From assembly GCA_035537875.1 (NCBI GenBank), contig DATLLJ010000144.1, positions 1-64,000 on the forward strand: DNA of 64,000 nt, in the 5' to 3' direction. A program made the translations under genes and the position numbers. This stretch comes from DATLLJ01 sp035537875 (lineage in GTDB: Bacteria > Acidobacteriota > Vicinamibacteria > Vicinamibacterales > CAVVIG01). This document shows, piece by piece, positions 17,901-26,094 of the stretch. Below the pieces are notes generated by a model, which did not search any database, had not been told where the DNA came from, and saw nothing but the letters and a program-made list of their open reading frames with translations. Every line of letters begins with the position of its first letter. Within the stretch, counting starts at the first letter, position 1.

Positions 17901-18470
17901 TCAGGCCGCCGGATCGGGAACCACGTCGATCGGACGGAGGCTCAGCGTCGAGAGCAGGGGAGAGCGAACGGCTTCTGCGCCGGTGGCGCTGCTCGCAAGC
18001 ACGAACTGATCTCCGCTCAGCCCATAGACCTCGATCCTGGTCGCATCCGGATCGACTATCCAGTACTCGGGCACGCGATGACGGGCCAGGAGCCGCATCT
18101 TCCTGCAGCGATCGTTCGCCGCGGTGCTCGGCGAGAGGATCTCGACGGCCAGATCCGGGCCCTGCCTCGTGACCTTTCGCAGGTTGATGACGTGCAGGCG
18201 CTCCCGGGTGAAGAGCAAAAGATCTGGCTGCACGACATCGTAATCCGTCAGAACGATATCAAGGGGCGCGTACAAGACGACGCCCCCATGTGCGCGGGTA
18301 TAATCGCGCAGGACGTCGTACAGGCGCGCGGAGACGACCTGGTGCAGCGGCAGCGGTGACGGGACCACGTAGACCTCGCCGTCGTACAACTCGTACCGGC
18401 GGCCGTCGTCGGGCCACTGCTCGAGATCCGCAAAGCTGACGCGCGGATGCCCAGCCGTCACGCCGGTCAT
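17901..18470 (-). CDS. Uma2 family (DUF820) endonuclease-like protein
   Basis: 189 aa restriction-endonuclease-fold protein. Typical family landmarks are YELYDGEVYVVPSPLPLHQ, APLDIVLTDYDVVQPDLLL (the PD residue) and LAVEILSPSTAANDR (the E-x-L core), then EYWIVDPDATRIEVY. ATG 18470 was chosen; the frame is open to 18512, and a GTG three codons in lies 7 nt after a TACAAT hexamer. Uma2 genes occur in large dispersed families of unknown role, often beside toxin-antitoxin genes, as here. Confidence 0.85.
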   Translation of the reverse strand: MTGVTAGHPRVSFADLEQWPDDGRRYELYDGEVYVVPSPLPLHQVVSARLYDVLRDYTRAHGGVVLYAPLDIVLTDYDVVQPDLLLFTRERLHVINLRKVTRQGPDLAVEILSPSTAANDRCRKMRLLARHRVPEYWIVDPDATRIEVYGLSGDQFVLASSATGAEAVRSPLLSTLSLRPIDVVPDPAA

Positions 18471-18668
18471 TGTACATCGTCGTCTTGCGAGGGTCGTGCC
18501 GGGAGAAATCATTCAGGAACTTGAGATCCGGCCGTGAAGGGTTGCAGAATCTGCGCGCTCTTCTTTCTTCTCAGTGCAGGCTTTCAACGTTTTCGAGTCA
18601 GCGTCTCGGTGTCCAGTCAAGCATGGAAGCGCGCGACGGGGCGGCGCGGCGGCGGCAAGGCTGTTCGC

Positions 18669-18697
18669 TTGCTCCAGGTGCAGGCAATGCCTATACT
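18669..18697 (+). promoter_or_regulatory. Promoter of the vapBC-like pair, leaderless
   Basis: TTGCTC (18669-18674) and TATACT (18692-18697) are 17 nt apart. The -10 ends 6 nt before the antitoxin ATG (18704), so transcription should begin at or next to the start codon. Confidence 0.6.
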
Positions 18698-18703
18698 CTA
18701 TGC

Positions 18704-18946
18704 ATGCAGTACACGATCCGCGGGATCCCGGCGGCCCTCGACGGCGCCCTGCGGGCCCGGGCGCGTCAGGCGGGCAAGAGCTTGAACGAGGCGGCGATCG
18801 ACGCCCTGGCCGAGGGCGCCGGCATCGCGGGCGTTCCACGGAAGCGGCGCGACTTCGGCGACATCGTCGGAACGTGGAAATCTGACAAGGCGCTCGAATT
18901 GGCACTCGCTGCGCAGGATGCGGTCGACCCGGACCTTTGGCGGTGA
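18704..18946 (+). CDS. FitA/VapB-type antitoxin
   Basis: 80 aa. The N-terminus YTIRGIPAALDGALRARARQ followed by GKSLNEAAIDAL is a ribbon-helix-helix DNA-binding domain. The C-terminal tail with DFGDIVGTWKSDKALELAL and QDAVDPDLWR is the toxin-wrapping peptide typical of FitA-like antitoxins. The gene overlaps the toxin by GTGA, so the pair is translationally coupled. It probably represses its own promoter. Confidence 0.85.
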   Translation: MQYTIRGIPAALDGALRARARQAGKSLNEAAIDALAEGAGIAGVPRKRRDFGDIVGTWKSDKALELALAAQDAVDPDLWR

Positions 18947-19326
18947 GAGTAGCCCTCGACACGAACCGTTACGTGGATCTCTGCAGGGGCGTCGCAGAGA
19001 CCGTGACTCTTCTCGAAGAGGCCGAGGTCATTGTCCTGCCCTTTGTCGTGGTCGGCGAGCTGCGCGCCGGCTTCGGCTACGGGCGACGCCCGGCGGAAAA
19101 CGAACGCGTCCTCCGTCGCTTCCTCGTGAAGGACGGCGTGCAGGTGATGTTCGCGGACGACCAGACCACGCACCATTACGCATCCGTCTTCCGTCAGCTG
19201 CGGAAGCAGGGCACGCCGATTCCGACCAACGACATGTGGCTGGCAGCGCTGGTCCTGCAGCACAATCTCGCGCTGCACGCGCGGGATCGACACTTCGACC
19301 ATCTGCCCCAGCTCGTCCGGGTCTGA
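18943..19326 (+). CDS. VapC-type PIN-domain toxin
   Basis: 127 aa. The GTG at 18943, overlapping the antitoxin stop, gives VRVALDTNRYVDL with the first PIN aspartate in LDTN. Glu lies in VVGELRAG (about 39), and the later acidic residues are in PTNDMWLAALVLQHNLALHARDRHFD as expected for the Mg2+-dependent RNase site. All core residues are present, so the toxin looks intact. It is convergent with the broken vapC2 at 19428-19826. Confidence 0.88.
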   Translation: MRVALDTNRYVDLCRGVAETVTLLEEAEVIVLPFVVVGELRAGFGYGRRPAENERVLRRFLVKDGVQVMFADDQTTHHYASVFRQLRKQGTPIPTNDMWLAALVLQHNLALHARDRHFDHLPQLVRV

Positions 19327-19427
19327 ACAGGGCCTGACGCGATGCAGTCCGAGCCGGGTGGAGCGTGCCCTCCCTTCGCGTGTCTGCTCGACCCCAGCTT
19401 CAAATCCGGCTTTGAACGACATGATTC

Positions 19428-19826
19428 TCAGGCGAGGATGGAAAAGCGGCGGCGTCGGCCCGGACGATCGATCGAGAAATGCCTGCGGTCGAGCGTGAAG
19501 ATGGTCGTGAGCGCGTCCCGCTCGGCCACGCGCACCAGTGCCGCGTCGGCCAGGTCCATCGGCAGGTCGCGATACTTGTCCATCAGCTCGCGCATGCGCG
19601 GCGAGTCGCGCTCGTCGAGCGGAGCCAGTGCCAGCGCCTCGGTCTCGAGACGGCTCCAGAGCGCCTACTGCGCGAGCCACGAGCCGCCGAGCAGATACAT
19701 GGCTTCGGTGAACGCCGGCCAGACCGTGACGAGCGTCTTGAGCGTGGTGACACACGCCTCGTGTTTGGGGTCGGCCCGGTCGAAGATCGCGACGAGCGGG
19801 CCGACGTCAACGAGGACGTCGCCCAC
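19428..19826 (-). pseudogene. PIN-domain toxin gene with in-frame amber stop
   Basis: Read on the minus strand from the GTG at 19826, the frame begins VGDVLVDVGPLVAIFDRAD and ends RRFSILA at the TGA (19428-19430), 133 codons in all. TAG at 19665-19667 interrupts codon 54, just after GGSWLAQ. PIN landmarks lie on both sides (LVDVGPL, FTEAMYLL, DLADAALVRVAER, TIFTLDRRHF). No frameshift is needed, so a single nonsense mutation separates this from an intact toxin. The antitoxin upstream is intact. Confidence 0.85.
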
Positions 19827-20073
19827 GGGCCTGTTTTCGAACGATTGCCGCGAGCTGTTCCCCGGTCGTTCTTTCGGAGTCGCGCGCGCCGAGGCTCACG
19901 ATCCCGATCACGTCGAGCCAGGCATCGTAGGGACGCCGGCCCGCGTCGCCCTGGCTGACGTCGTACTGGGCCAGGGCTTCACGTACGACATCCGAGCGCG
20001 ACAGTCCGCGCCGCTTGACGAGGGCGTTCAGGGTTCGCTCGGTTTTCGGGCTGAGGCGGACCGTCAGGGCCAT
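19807..20073 (-). CDS. Ribbon-helix-helix antitoxin (VapB-like)
   Basis: 88 aa. MALTVRLSPKTERTLNALVK and GLSRSDVVREALAQY form an RHH domain, followed by a tail rich in charged residues that should bind the partner PIN protein. The 3' end overlaps the vapC-like pseudogene by about 20 nt. GGAG precedes the ATG. Upstream (20077-20105) is an AT-rich stretch with ATAATTAT at its centre flanked by ACAC/GTGT, a possible autoregulatory operator. Confidence 0.8.
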   Translation of the reverse strand: MALTVRLSPKTERTLNALVKRRGLSRSDVVREALAQYDVSQGDAGRRPYDAWLDVIGIVSLGARDSERTTGEQLAAIVRKQARGRRPR

Positions 20074-20481
20074 GAAGACTCCAGGTAATACACATAATTA
20101 TCACGTGTCAGCCCCCGGTCAATTCCTGGCCGACCAGAGATAGTCGCCGTGGCTCGCGCGGCACAATCGGAAGTCTCCGTGAACCAGTACTACTGTGTCG
20201 GTACGTCGTGATGTTCGGCCGCAAACCGGCCGCGTCCGCGAACCGGGTCGACGGCGCGGGAACCCGCGTCTCCGCGACATGTCGGCAGCACACCGCAGGT
20301 CCGTGACCTGCGGGGGACTTCGGCGCCTGCGACGCGGGTTCCCGTCTGACGCGTGCGACGCGCCGCTCCAACGGTTCGCGGCCGCAGCCAGTTTCCGGCC
20401 GATCACGAAAGAACAACAAGCGAATGCTTTTCATGTTCTTGTGATTTCGTGGCCGATCGATGCAGTCCTGGCGACATCGTC
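20074..20481. other. Non-coding interval (promoter side of vapB2 plus palindromic element)
   Basis: No credible gene. 20074-20110 is the AT-rich promoter side of the vapB-like gene, 20206-20408 is a MITE-like palindromic element (listed separately), and 20409-20481 shows nothing recognisable. Confidence 0.7.
20206..20408. repeat. ~203-bp MITE-like palindromic element (full copy)
   Basis: Outer arms 20206-20244 and 20372-20408 are imperfect inverted repeats (TCGTGAT...CGAACCG against CGGTTCG...ATCACGA). Inside lie a second pair, GCGGGAACCCGCGTC (20256-20270) with GACGCGGGTTCCCG (20331-20344), and a central palindrome CCGCAGGT-CCGTG-ACCTGCGG (20293-20313). An AGTACT hexamer is just outside at 20186. 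The left arm, 20205-20253, recurs with one mismatch, inverted, at 26027-26075. Confidence 0.85.
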
Positions 20482-21021
20482 TTACGGCCTCTTCAGCAGT
20501 CCCGGCCAGTCGGAAATCACCTGAATCGCGCTGGCTTGAGCCGGTCCGGCCGATACGGTGACGACAAACCGCTGACCATCGCCGGTCACGACATACGGTC
20601 TTGCGTCCGGTGAAACCAACTTCGTTTGAAAGAGTGCGCGAGGAGTGCCCGGTACGAACGAGACATCGGTGCGAACGTCCACGGCCATCATTGTTCCATC
20701 GGGGGCCAGGAAAAAGAGCTCACGGCCGTCGCGTCGCCATTGGGGCTGAACGCCACCACTACCGGATACCTGCCACTTGGTGCCGGTTGGGGGAAACGGA
20801 ATCACGTACACCTGGCTCTGACCCGACTCGGAGGAACGGAAGGCGATCCACTTCCCATCCGGAGCAAACGCTGCCTGGTCAACGGCTCCCGCTGCCGGTT
20901 CGTAAACGAGAACCGGCTTTTGACTTCCCTCCAGGGAATACGCCAGCAACTGTCCCGGGGCTCGAACGGGCTCAGTCTGTCTGCGGATTCGCTCGAACGC
21001 AAACGCGGTTGATTTCGCCAC
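20482..21021 (-). pseudogene. C-terminal remnant of a PD40/TolB-like beta-propeller protein
   Basis: 179 codons resembling only the last blades of WD40-like PD40 repeats: FAPDGKWIAFRSSESG, QPQWRRDGRELFFLAPDGTMM and the terminal VISDWPGLLKRP typical of acidobacterial serine/threonine-kinase or TolB-like proteins. The N-terminal kinase or other blades are missing, and no matching frame was found between 21022 and 21177. It is therefore read as a truncated remnant rather than a small gene. Confidence 0.65.
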
Positions 21022-21177
21022 CCGACGATGGCATCGTCGTCGCGGTGGGTTGGCAAGTTTTGCGGACCCGTCCCCGGGTGCAAATGGCAGGATCTGCGCG
21101 TCTGACCACGTCTTTCCGCACCTGGCGAGGGCGACACGGGCGGAACGCTCCGTGCACTACATGATCCGAAAAGCGGC

Positions 21178-21356
21178 GTGTTGACGCGCTGTGGCGCGAA
21201 GCCCTGCGGAGGTCAGGCCGACACGCATCGCCTGACCGCGCGAAAGGTGGTGGGGACCACGCCAGGTCAGGGACCTGGCGTCACGCGGCCCGGGGCGACC
21301 CTCGCAGCGCGGGTCCGGCCACCGAAGCCGGGCTTCGCGACGCAGTGCGTCAACAC
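21178..21356. repeat. ~179-bp palindromic MITE-like element, copy 1
   Basis: Terminal repeats GTGTTGACGC (21178-21187) and GCGTCAACAC (21347-21356) are exact complements, with imperfect pairing continuing inward (CTGTGGCGCGAAGCC against GGCTTCGCGACGCAG). Internal hairpins: GGTCAGGC/GCCTGACC and CGCCAGGT/ACCTGGCG. A second copy lies inverted at 46365-46541. It fills most of the gene-free stretch 21022-21404; the part before it, 21022-21177, shows nothing recognisable. Confidence 0.88.
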
Positions 21357-21404
21357 AATCGCACTTAGGGATCAGTCCAGAGAATGCCGCTTCGTTCTGA
21401 GGCT

Positions 21405-21824
21405 ATGACGAACCTCGACCAACCAGTCACTTGTCGCGAGCTTCGCGAAGAGCTCAAGGCTTTTGCGACCAAGGAGGACCTGAAGGCGTTCGCGACCAAA
21501 GAGGACCTGAAGGCCTTTGCCACCAAGGAGGACCTGAAGGCCTTTGCCACGAAAGAGGACCTGAAAGCCTTTGCGACCAGGGATGACCTGCTCGCGATGC
21601 GTGACGAGTTGCGGACTCACTTCAACGTGGTCGCTGAGAGCTTCAAGAGCGATTTGGCGAACCTGTACGACTGGACACGGACGAACGTCGATGGCCTTTC
21701 TGTGCGCGTCGGGGCAATCGAGACAGGACACGGTGGCCGCCTGCTTTCACTCGAAACGCGCGTCACCAGTCTCGAGTTGAAGCAGCCGCAAAAAAAGGCG
21801 AGTCGGCGCCGCAGCGGCAAGTAG
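21405..21824 (+). CDS. Coiled-coil protein with five 9-residue repeats, unknown function
   Basis: 139 aa from the ATG at 21405 (an in-frame ATG at 21384 is an alternative). After TNLDQPVTCRELREE come five tandem LKAFATKED units (about residues 17-61), a predicted coiled coil, then a helical region and a Lys/Arg-rich C-terminus (KKASRRRSGK). No catalytic motif is visible. Similar short coiled-coil proteins with variable repeat number occur across soil bacteria. It is separated from rarA, which is convergent, by only 11 nt. Confidence 0.65.
   Translation: MTNLDQPVTCRELREELKAFATKEDLKAFATKEDLKAFATKEDLKAFATKEDLKAFATRDDLLAMRDELRTHFNVVAESFKSDLANLYDWTRTNVDGLSVRVGAIETGHGGRLLSLETRVTSLELKQPQKKASRRRSGK
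21453..21587 (+). repeat. 27-bp tandem repeat, 5 copies
   Basis: Five in-frame units starting at 21453, 21480, 21507, 21534 and 21561, each encoding LKAFATKED or a close variant. Units 2-4 are nearly identical at DNA level, indicating recent expansion. Confidence 0.9.
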
Positions 21825-21835
21825 CCGTCGCCACT

Positions 21836-23194
21836 TTACTTCTTACTTCTAAGTTCCGCCCTCCTTCTTTTCTTGATCTCCTCCCACCCCTCGAGCCGCC
21901 GCTTGATTTCCTTTTCGAAGCCGCGCTCTTTCGGCTCGTAATACTTGCGATCCGCGAGCGCGGGCGGCAGGCACGACATGTCCGCAACGGCGTCGGCTTC
22001 GTCGTGCGCGTAGCGGTAGCCTTTTCCGTACTCCAGCTCCTTCATCAGCCTGGTCGGGGCATTGCGCAGATGCAGTGGTACCGGTTCGGCCACATCGTTG
22101 TGCGCGTCTGCCGCGGCCTGGTTGTAAGCGGCGTAGACGGCGTTGCTTTTCGGGGCGGTCGCGAGGTAAATCGCCGCCTGGGCGAGCGAAGTGTTGCCCT
22201 CCGGCATGCCGATGAAGTGGACTGCATCCTTTGCCGCCACAGCCACCGTCAGCGCCTGAGGATCCGCGTTCCCGACGTCTTCTGAAGCAAAACGGACCAG
22301 CCTTCGCGCGATATACAGAGGATCCTCGCCGGCCTCGACCATACGCGCCAGCCAATATACGGCCGCATCCGGGTCGCTGTTGCGCATCGACTTGTGCAGC
22401 GCCGAAATGAGGTTGTAGTGCTCCTCTCCGGTCTTGTCATAGAGGAGCGCGCGGCGCTGAATGGTCTCCTGGACGCGTGCCAGGTTGATTCGCCGCACAC
22501 CGTCAACGACTGGCGCGGCGGCGACGCTCAACTCGAGGAGGTTCAACGCGACCCTAGCGTCGCCGTTGGCGTACCGGGCGACGGCGAGAATCGTGTCCTC
22601 GTCGATGTCCACCGGCGTCGCGCCAAGACCCCGGTCGCCATCGGCAAGGGCGCGCGTCAGAATCGACGCCACCTCGGACGTGGTCAACCCTCGCAGCACG
22701 AAGACTTTCGAACGTGACAGCAGCGCCGCGTTCACCTCGAACGAAGGATTTTCTGTCGTCGCGCCGATGAGGACGATGTCGCCGGCTTCGACACGTGGCA
22801 GGAAGGCGTCCTGCTGCGCCTTGTTGAACCGGTGGATCTCGTCGATGAACACGATCGTGCGGCGGCCCGTGGTACGGCGGGTCCGCTCCGCTTCGCTCAT
22901 CACGTCACGGATTTCCTTGATTCCAGCCAGCACGGCACTGAAGGCGACAAACCGCGCCCGGGTCGTCTCCGCGACGATGCGGGCCAGTGTGGTCTTGCCG
23001 GTGCCCGGGGGCCCCCAGAGAATGATCGATTGCAGAAGGTCGCGCTCGATGGCTTCGCGAAGCGGCTTGCCCGGAGCGAGCAGCTCGTCCTGGCCGACGA
23101 ACTCCTCGAACGTGCGCGGTCTCATCCGTTCGGCTAACGGAGCGGGCACCGAGTCAGCCGGGGTAACGTTTTCGTCGGGAAACAGCGAATCCAT
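21836..23194 (-). CDS. rarA: Replication-associated recombination protein A (AAA+ ATPase)
   Basis: 452 aa, MgsA/RarA/WRNIP1 family, acting at stalled replication forks. From ATG 23194: SLFPDENV...PLAERMRPRTFEEFVGQ, Walker A GPPGTGKT (about 56-63), Walker B FIDEIHRFN, sensor 1 GATTENPSFE, then the tetramerisation domain with ALHKSMRNSDPDAAVYWLARM. The C-terminus YYEPKERGFEKEIKRRLE is typical. The SpoU methyltransferase lies 20 nt upstream on the same strand, suggesting a two-gene operon. Confidence 0.96.
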   Translation of the reverse strand: MDSLFPDENVTPADSVPAPLAERMRPRTFEEFVGQDELLAPGKPLREAIERDLLQSIILWGPPGTGKTTLARIVAETTRARFVAFSAVLAGIKEIRDVMSEAERTRRTTGRRTIVFIDEIHRFNKAQQDAFLPRVEAGDIVLIGATTENPSFEVNAALLSRSKVFVLRGLTTSEVASILTRALADGDRGLGATPVDIDEDTILAVARYANGDARVALNLLELSVAAAPVVDGVRRINLARVQETIQRRALLYDKTGEEHYNLISALHKSMRNSDPDAAVYWLARMVEAGEDPLYIARRLVRFASEDVGNADPQALTVAVAAKDAVHFIGMPEGNTSLAQAAIYLATAPKSNAVYAAYNQAAADAHNDVAEPVPLHLRNAPTRLMKELEYGKGYRYAHDEADAVADMSCLPPALADRKYYEPKERGFEKEIKRRLEGWEEIKKRRRAELRSKK

Positions 23195-23214
23195 GTGAGT
23201 GTGGGCGCCTCTGA

Positions 23215-24000
23215 CTACATCGCGTACGCGCGCTGCCGGCGCGCTTCGTAGACGATCACCGCGGCACTGACGGCAACGTTGAGGGATTCCACGCCCGCCG
23301 CCATCGGGATCGCCACAGTCTGGTCGGAGGCGGCCACCTCTGAGGCCGACAGACCGGATCCCTCGCTGCCGACCACGATTGCTGACGGACCGCGAAGATC
23401 GATCTCGAAGAACGGCGCGCCCCCTCTTGGAACGGTCGCGAGAATCCGGCAGCCGTATTCTCGTGCCTCGTCGATCGCGCGTCTGCTGTCCCGATGCAGC
23501 AGAACGGGCAGGCGCAGGGCGCTTCCCATCGATCCCCGCAGCGCCTTCCACCCAAATGGATCCGCGCAGGCGCCGGCGCAGACAACCCCCGTGGCGCCGC
23601 CTGCTTCGGCCACGCGGATGATGGCCCCGACGTTCCCAGGGTCCTGCACGTCGACCGCGATCACGACCAGGGGAATCCCTTGGTAAAGCCGGGACCCCGA
23701 GGCTCGACGCGCCTCAGCTATTGCCACGATGGGACTGGAGGATCGGACGGGACTGAGGGCACGCATGACGGCGGCCGTCACCGTGGTGACAGGGACGGCC
23801 CGCTTCCGCAAACGTTCGGCCAATGCGCTCACCTCATGCGCGTCACCTGTTGTGGCCGCCTCTAACACCGGTACCCCAGCCGCGAGGGCGTCCTCAATCA
23901 AGTGAGCGCCGTCGAGCAGCAATCGATCGGAACGATCTCCACGCGCGACCGTGCGGAAACGGGCGACGATGGGGTTTTGCCTACTGGTGATAGCGGGCAC
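23215..24000 (-). CDS. SpoU/TrmH-family RNA 2'-O-methyltransferase
   Basis: 261 aa. N-terminal substrate-binding domain (ITSRQNPIVARFRTVARG...LLLDGAHLIEDAL) and a C-terminal trefoil-knot SPOUT domain with VVIAVDVQDPGNVGAIIRVAEAGGA (motif 1), IVVGSEGSGLS (motif 2) and IPMAAGVESLNVAVSAAVIVYE (motif 3). This domain order is that of 23S rRNA RlmB/TsnR-like enzymes; the exact target nucleotide cannot be assigned. Confidence 0.93.
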   Translation of the reverse strand: MPAITSRQNPIVARFRTVARGDRSDRLLLDGAHLIEDALAAGVPVLEAATTGDAHEVSALAERLRKRAVPVTTVTAAVMRALSPVRSSSPIVAIAEARRASGSRLYQGIPLVVIAVDVQDPGNVGAIIRVAEAGGATGVVCAGACADPFGWKALRGSMGSALRLPVLLHRDSRRAIDEAREYGCRILATVPRGGAPFFEIDLRGPSAIVVGSEGSGLSASEVAASDQTVAIPMAAGVESLNVAVSAAVIVYEARRQRAYAM

Positions 24001-24038
24001 GCCAGGAAGAATAGCACTGTGGTACGATGATCCCGCTC

Positions 24039-24554
24039 ATGACGGAATCGATGAAGGATCGGTTGATTCGAAAGTTCGAGGACGAAATCCAGACGCTCGA
24101 TCGTGAGCTCAAGCTTGAGCTGCCGAAGGAGATCAAGCGCGCGCGTGAGCTCGGCGACCTTCGCGAGAACGCCGAGTATCATGCGGCGAAGGAACGCCAG
24201 CGGCTGGTTGAATCACGTATTAGTCTGCTCCAGAAGCGCGTCTCGGAAATCGCACTCATCAACATCGACCGCATTCCAAACGATCGTGCGGGATTCGGTT
24301 CGACGGTGCACGTGGTCGAAAGCACCGGCGAGAAACTCGTCTTTCAGCTGGTCATGCCCGAGGACGCCGATGCCGCCAAGGGACTGATCTCGACGACGTC
24401 GCCGATCGGACGCGCGATCCTGAACAAGGAAGAGGGGGATTCGGTCAAGGTGACGACCCCTGGAGGCACGCGCGAGTTCGAAATCGTCAGGCTGCTGACG
24501 ATTCATGATGACGCGGGCAACAGTGCCACGAGCCCCGATGAACGGGCGGTCTGA
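24039..24554 (+). CDS. greA: Transcription elongation factor GreA
   Basis: 171 aa. N-terminal coiled coil with the functional tip acidic segment ARELGDLRENAEYHAAKERQ, and the C-terminal FKBP-like domain ending SPIGRAILNKEEGDSVKVTTPGG. It rescues backtracked RNA polymerase by stimulating transcript cleavage. ATGs at 24027, 24039 and 24051 are possible; 24039 was preferred because a TACGAT hexamer at 24024-24029 overlaps the first one. Divergent from the SpoU gene. Confidence 0.93.
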   Translation: MTESMKDRLIRKFEDEIQTLDRELKLELPKEIKRARELGDLRENAEYHAAKERQRLVESRISLLQKRVSEIALINIDRIPNDRAGFGSTVHVVESTGEKLVFQLVMPEDADAAKGLISTTSPIGRAILNKEEGDSVKVTTPGGTREFEIVRLLTIHDDAGNSATSPDERAV

Positions 24555-25968
24555 CGCGACCCCACCTTCGTCCGCCGAACCGTACTCCCCTCAGCTTCGA
24601 ACCGCGCTGGTTCTGACCGGTACCGGCACCGCGGGTGCCTACCATGCCGGCGTGCTGCGCGCACTCCATGAAGCGGGCGTCAAGCTCGATGTTGTGGCCG
24701 GCCGTGGCATCGGCGTCATCGGCGCCCTGTTCTCGGCCATCGACGGTGCTCAGCGACTCTGGGAACGCAAGGGTTTCTGGCGCGCGCCCGGATTGCGGTC
24801 ACTGTACAACTGGAGGTTCGTGGCGCGCGTGGCCGTCTGGGCGCTCGGCTTGTCGCTCGCCGTCGTCGCGATCCCGCTCGCGACGATCGCAGCGGGGCTC
24901 GTTGTGTTTCCTCTCGACTTTCTGCTGCGGCTGCTGGGTCTGGGTGGGGCCGAAGGCCTCGTTGGCGACTATCTTCGTTTCGCCCAGGCGGCCTTCGCGC
25001 CGACGGCGCTCCCGACGTGGCTTCCCCGACTCGTGTTCCTGGTACTGGCGGCCGCCACCGGTACGGCCGCGGTGTACGGGTGGCGACGCCCGGGACGAAG
25101 AGGATACGGCGCCGCGTGGTGGCGTCTGGTCCCTGCGCCGTTGTCGGCTGGCGGCGCGGTGCACCGCTTCTGGGGCGTCCTGTGGGATCTGCTCCGCGGG
25201 GCGGCGCAGCTCAAACAGCCGGCGCCGAGCGATCTGGCGCGGCGTTACGTCGAGGTGCTGTCGGACAACTTGGGACAGCCAGGATTTCGCGAGCTCGTCC
25301 TGGTCGCCCATGACCTGGACGCTCACAGCGATCTGGTATTCTCGCTGGTCGCTCAGGGCCGGCGTCGCGATTTGCTGCGACGGCCGACGACGGAAGCGGC
25401 CGAACTGCGGCGAGCCGAGCTCATCGATCTCAGTGGCGTCGGGCGCGACTATCTTGTCGATGCCGTGGCCGCCGCGCTCGCGGTGCCCATCGTGACAGAA
25501 CCTCACCCAATCGTGTTTGCTCCCGACGCCTACTGGCGCGGAGAGACCCACCGCCTTTGCGACCGGCCGTCCGCGCTGGCGCGCCTCCTCGACGAGCTGG
25601 TCGGTCTCGGCGTGCAGCAGATCGTGATGGTGTCGGCGGCGCCCGAATCTCCAAGGCCCCACACGTTGACGGCGCCCCGTCTCGATGGGCGGTCGCGGTT
25701 GGGCGAGTATCTTCAATCATCCGAAGCGGCCGCCGTGCGCGATGCCACGCGGATGATCGCGGCACGCGCTCCGCGCGTCTTCAACATCCGGCCGACGCAC
25801 AACCCGATTGGTCCTTTCGACTTCGATGGCGGTTACGACGATCGGTCCGACCGCACGCAGCCGCTCGACGAGCTGATGAGTCGCGGTTACGAGGACGCGT
25901 ATCACCAGTTCATCGAGCCTGTCATTGGAGCGAGCGGCGAACGGGTCGGGCGCGAACAGGAAAGCTAG
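24538..25968 (+). CDS. Patatin-like protein with degenerate nucleophile elbow
   Basis: 476 aa. The oxyanion-hole region is present (TALVLTGTGTAGAYHAGVLRAL), but the nucleophile elbow reads GRGIG where GxSxG is expected, so the serine is replaced by glycine. The distal D-G-G of the dyad is retained in FDFDGGYDD near the C-terminus. Hydrophobic segments at about 95-135 and 160-190 suggest membrane association, an insertion not usual for patatins. It overlaps the greA end. Probably not a classical lipase; perhaps a lipid-binding or alternative-nucleophile protein. Confidence 0.7.
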   Translation: MNGRSDATPPSSAEPYSPQLRTALVLTGTGTAGAYHAGVLRALHEAGVKLDVVAGRGIGVIGALFSAIDGAQRLWERKGFWRAPGLRSLYNWRFVARVAVWALGLSLAVVAIPLATIAAGLVVFPLDFLLRLLGLGGAEGLVGDYLRFAQAAFAPTALPTWLPRLVFLVLAAATGTAAVYGWRRPGRRGYGAAWWRLVPAPLSAGGAVHRFWGVLWDLLRGAAQLKQPAPSDLARRYVEVLSDNLGQPGFRELVLVAHDLDAHSDLVFSLVAQGRRRDLLRRPTTEAAELRRAELIDLSGVGRDYLVDAVAAALAVPIVTEPHPIVFAPDAYWRGETHRLCDRPSALARLLDELVGLGVQQIVMVSAAPESPRPHTLTAPRLDGRSRLGEYLQSSEAAAVRDATRMIAARAPRVFNIRPTHNPIGPFDFDGGYDDRSDRTQPLDELMSRGYEDAYHQFIEPVIGASGERVGREQES

Positions 25969-26026
25969 CGCTCCAAGTGGTCCTTGAATTTCTTGAATGC
26001 ACCTGTGTACACGCAGTGCGTTGCGA

Positions 26027-26094
26027 CGTCGACCCGGTTCGCGGACGCGGCCGGTTTGCGGCCGGACATCACGACTAACTGACAGAGCAGTACT
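26027..26094. repeat. Half copy of the 20.2-kb palindromic element
   Basis: 26027-26075 is the reverse complement of 20205-20253 with one mismatch in 49. The copy continues to an AGTACT hexamer at 26089-26094, as in the full copy. The opposite arm is absent. The last bases supply the TAG stop of the downstream minus-strand gene. Confidence 0.85.

Noticed and set aside
17901..18470. Uma2 gene as a sign of a transposon
   Set aside because: Uma2 proteins are nuclease-like but not transposases, and no second transposon gene or terminal repeat encloses the gene.
21453..21587. Regular 27-bp repeats considered as a CRISPR array
   Set aside because: There are no spacers; the units are contiguous and encode an in-frame protein repeat.
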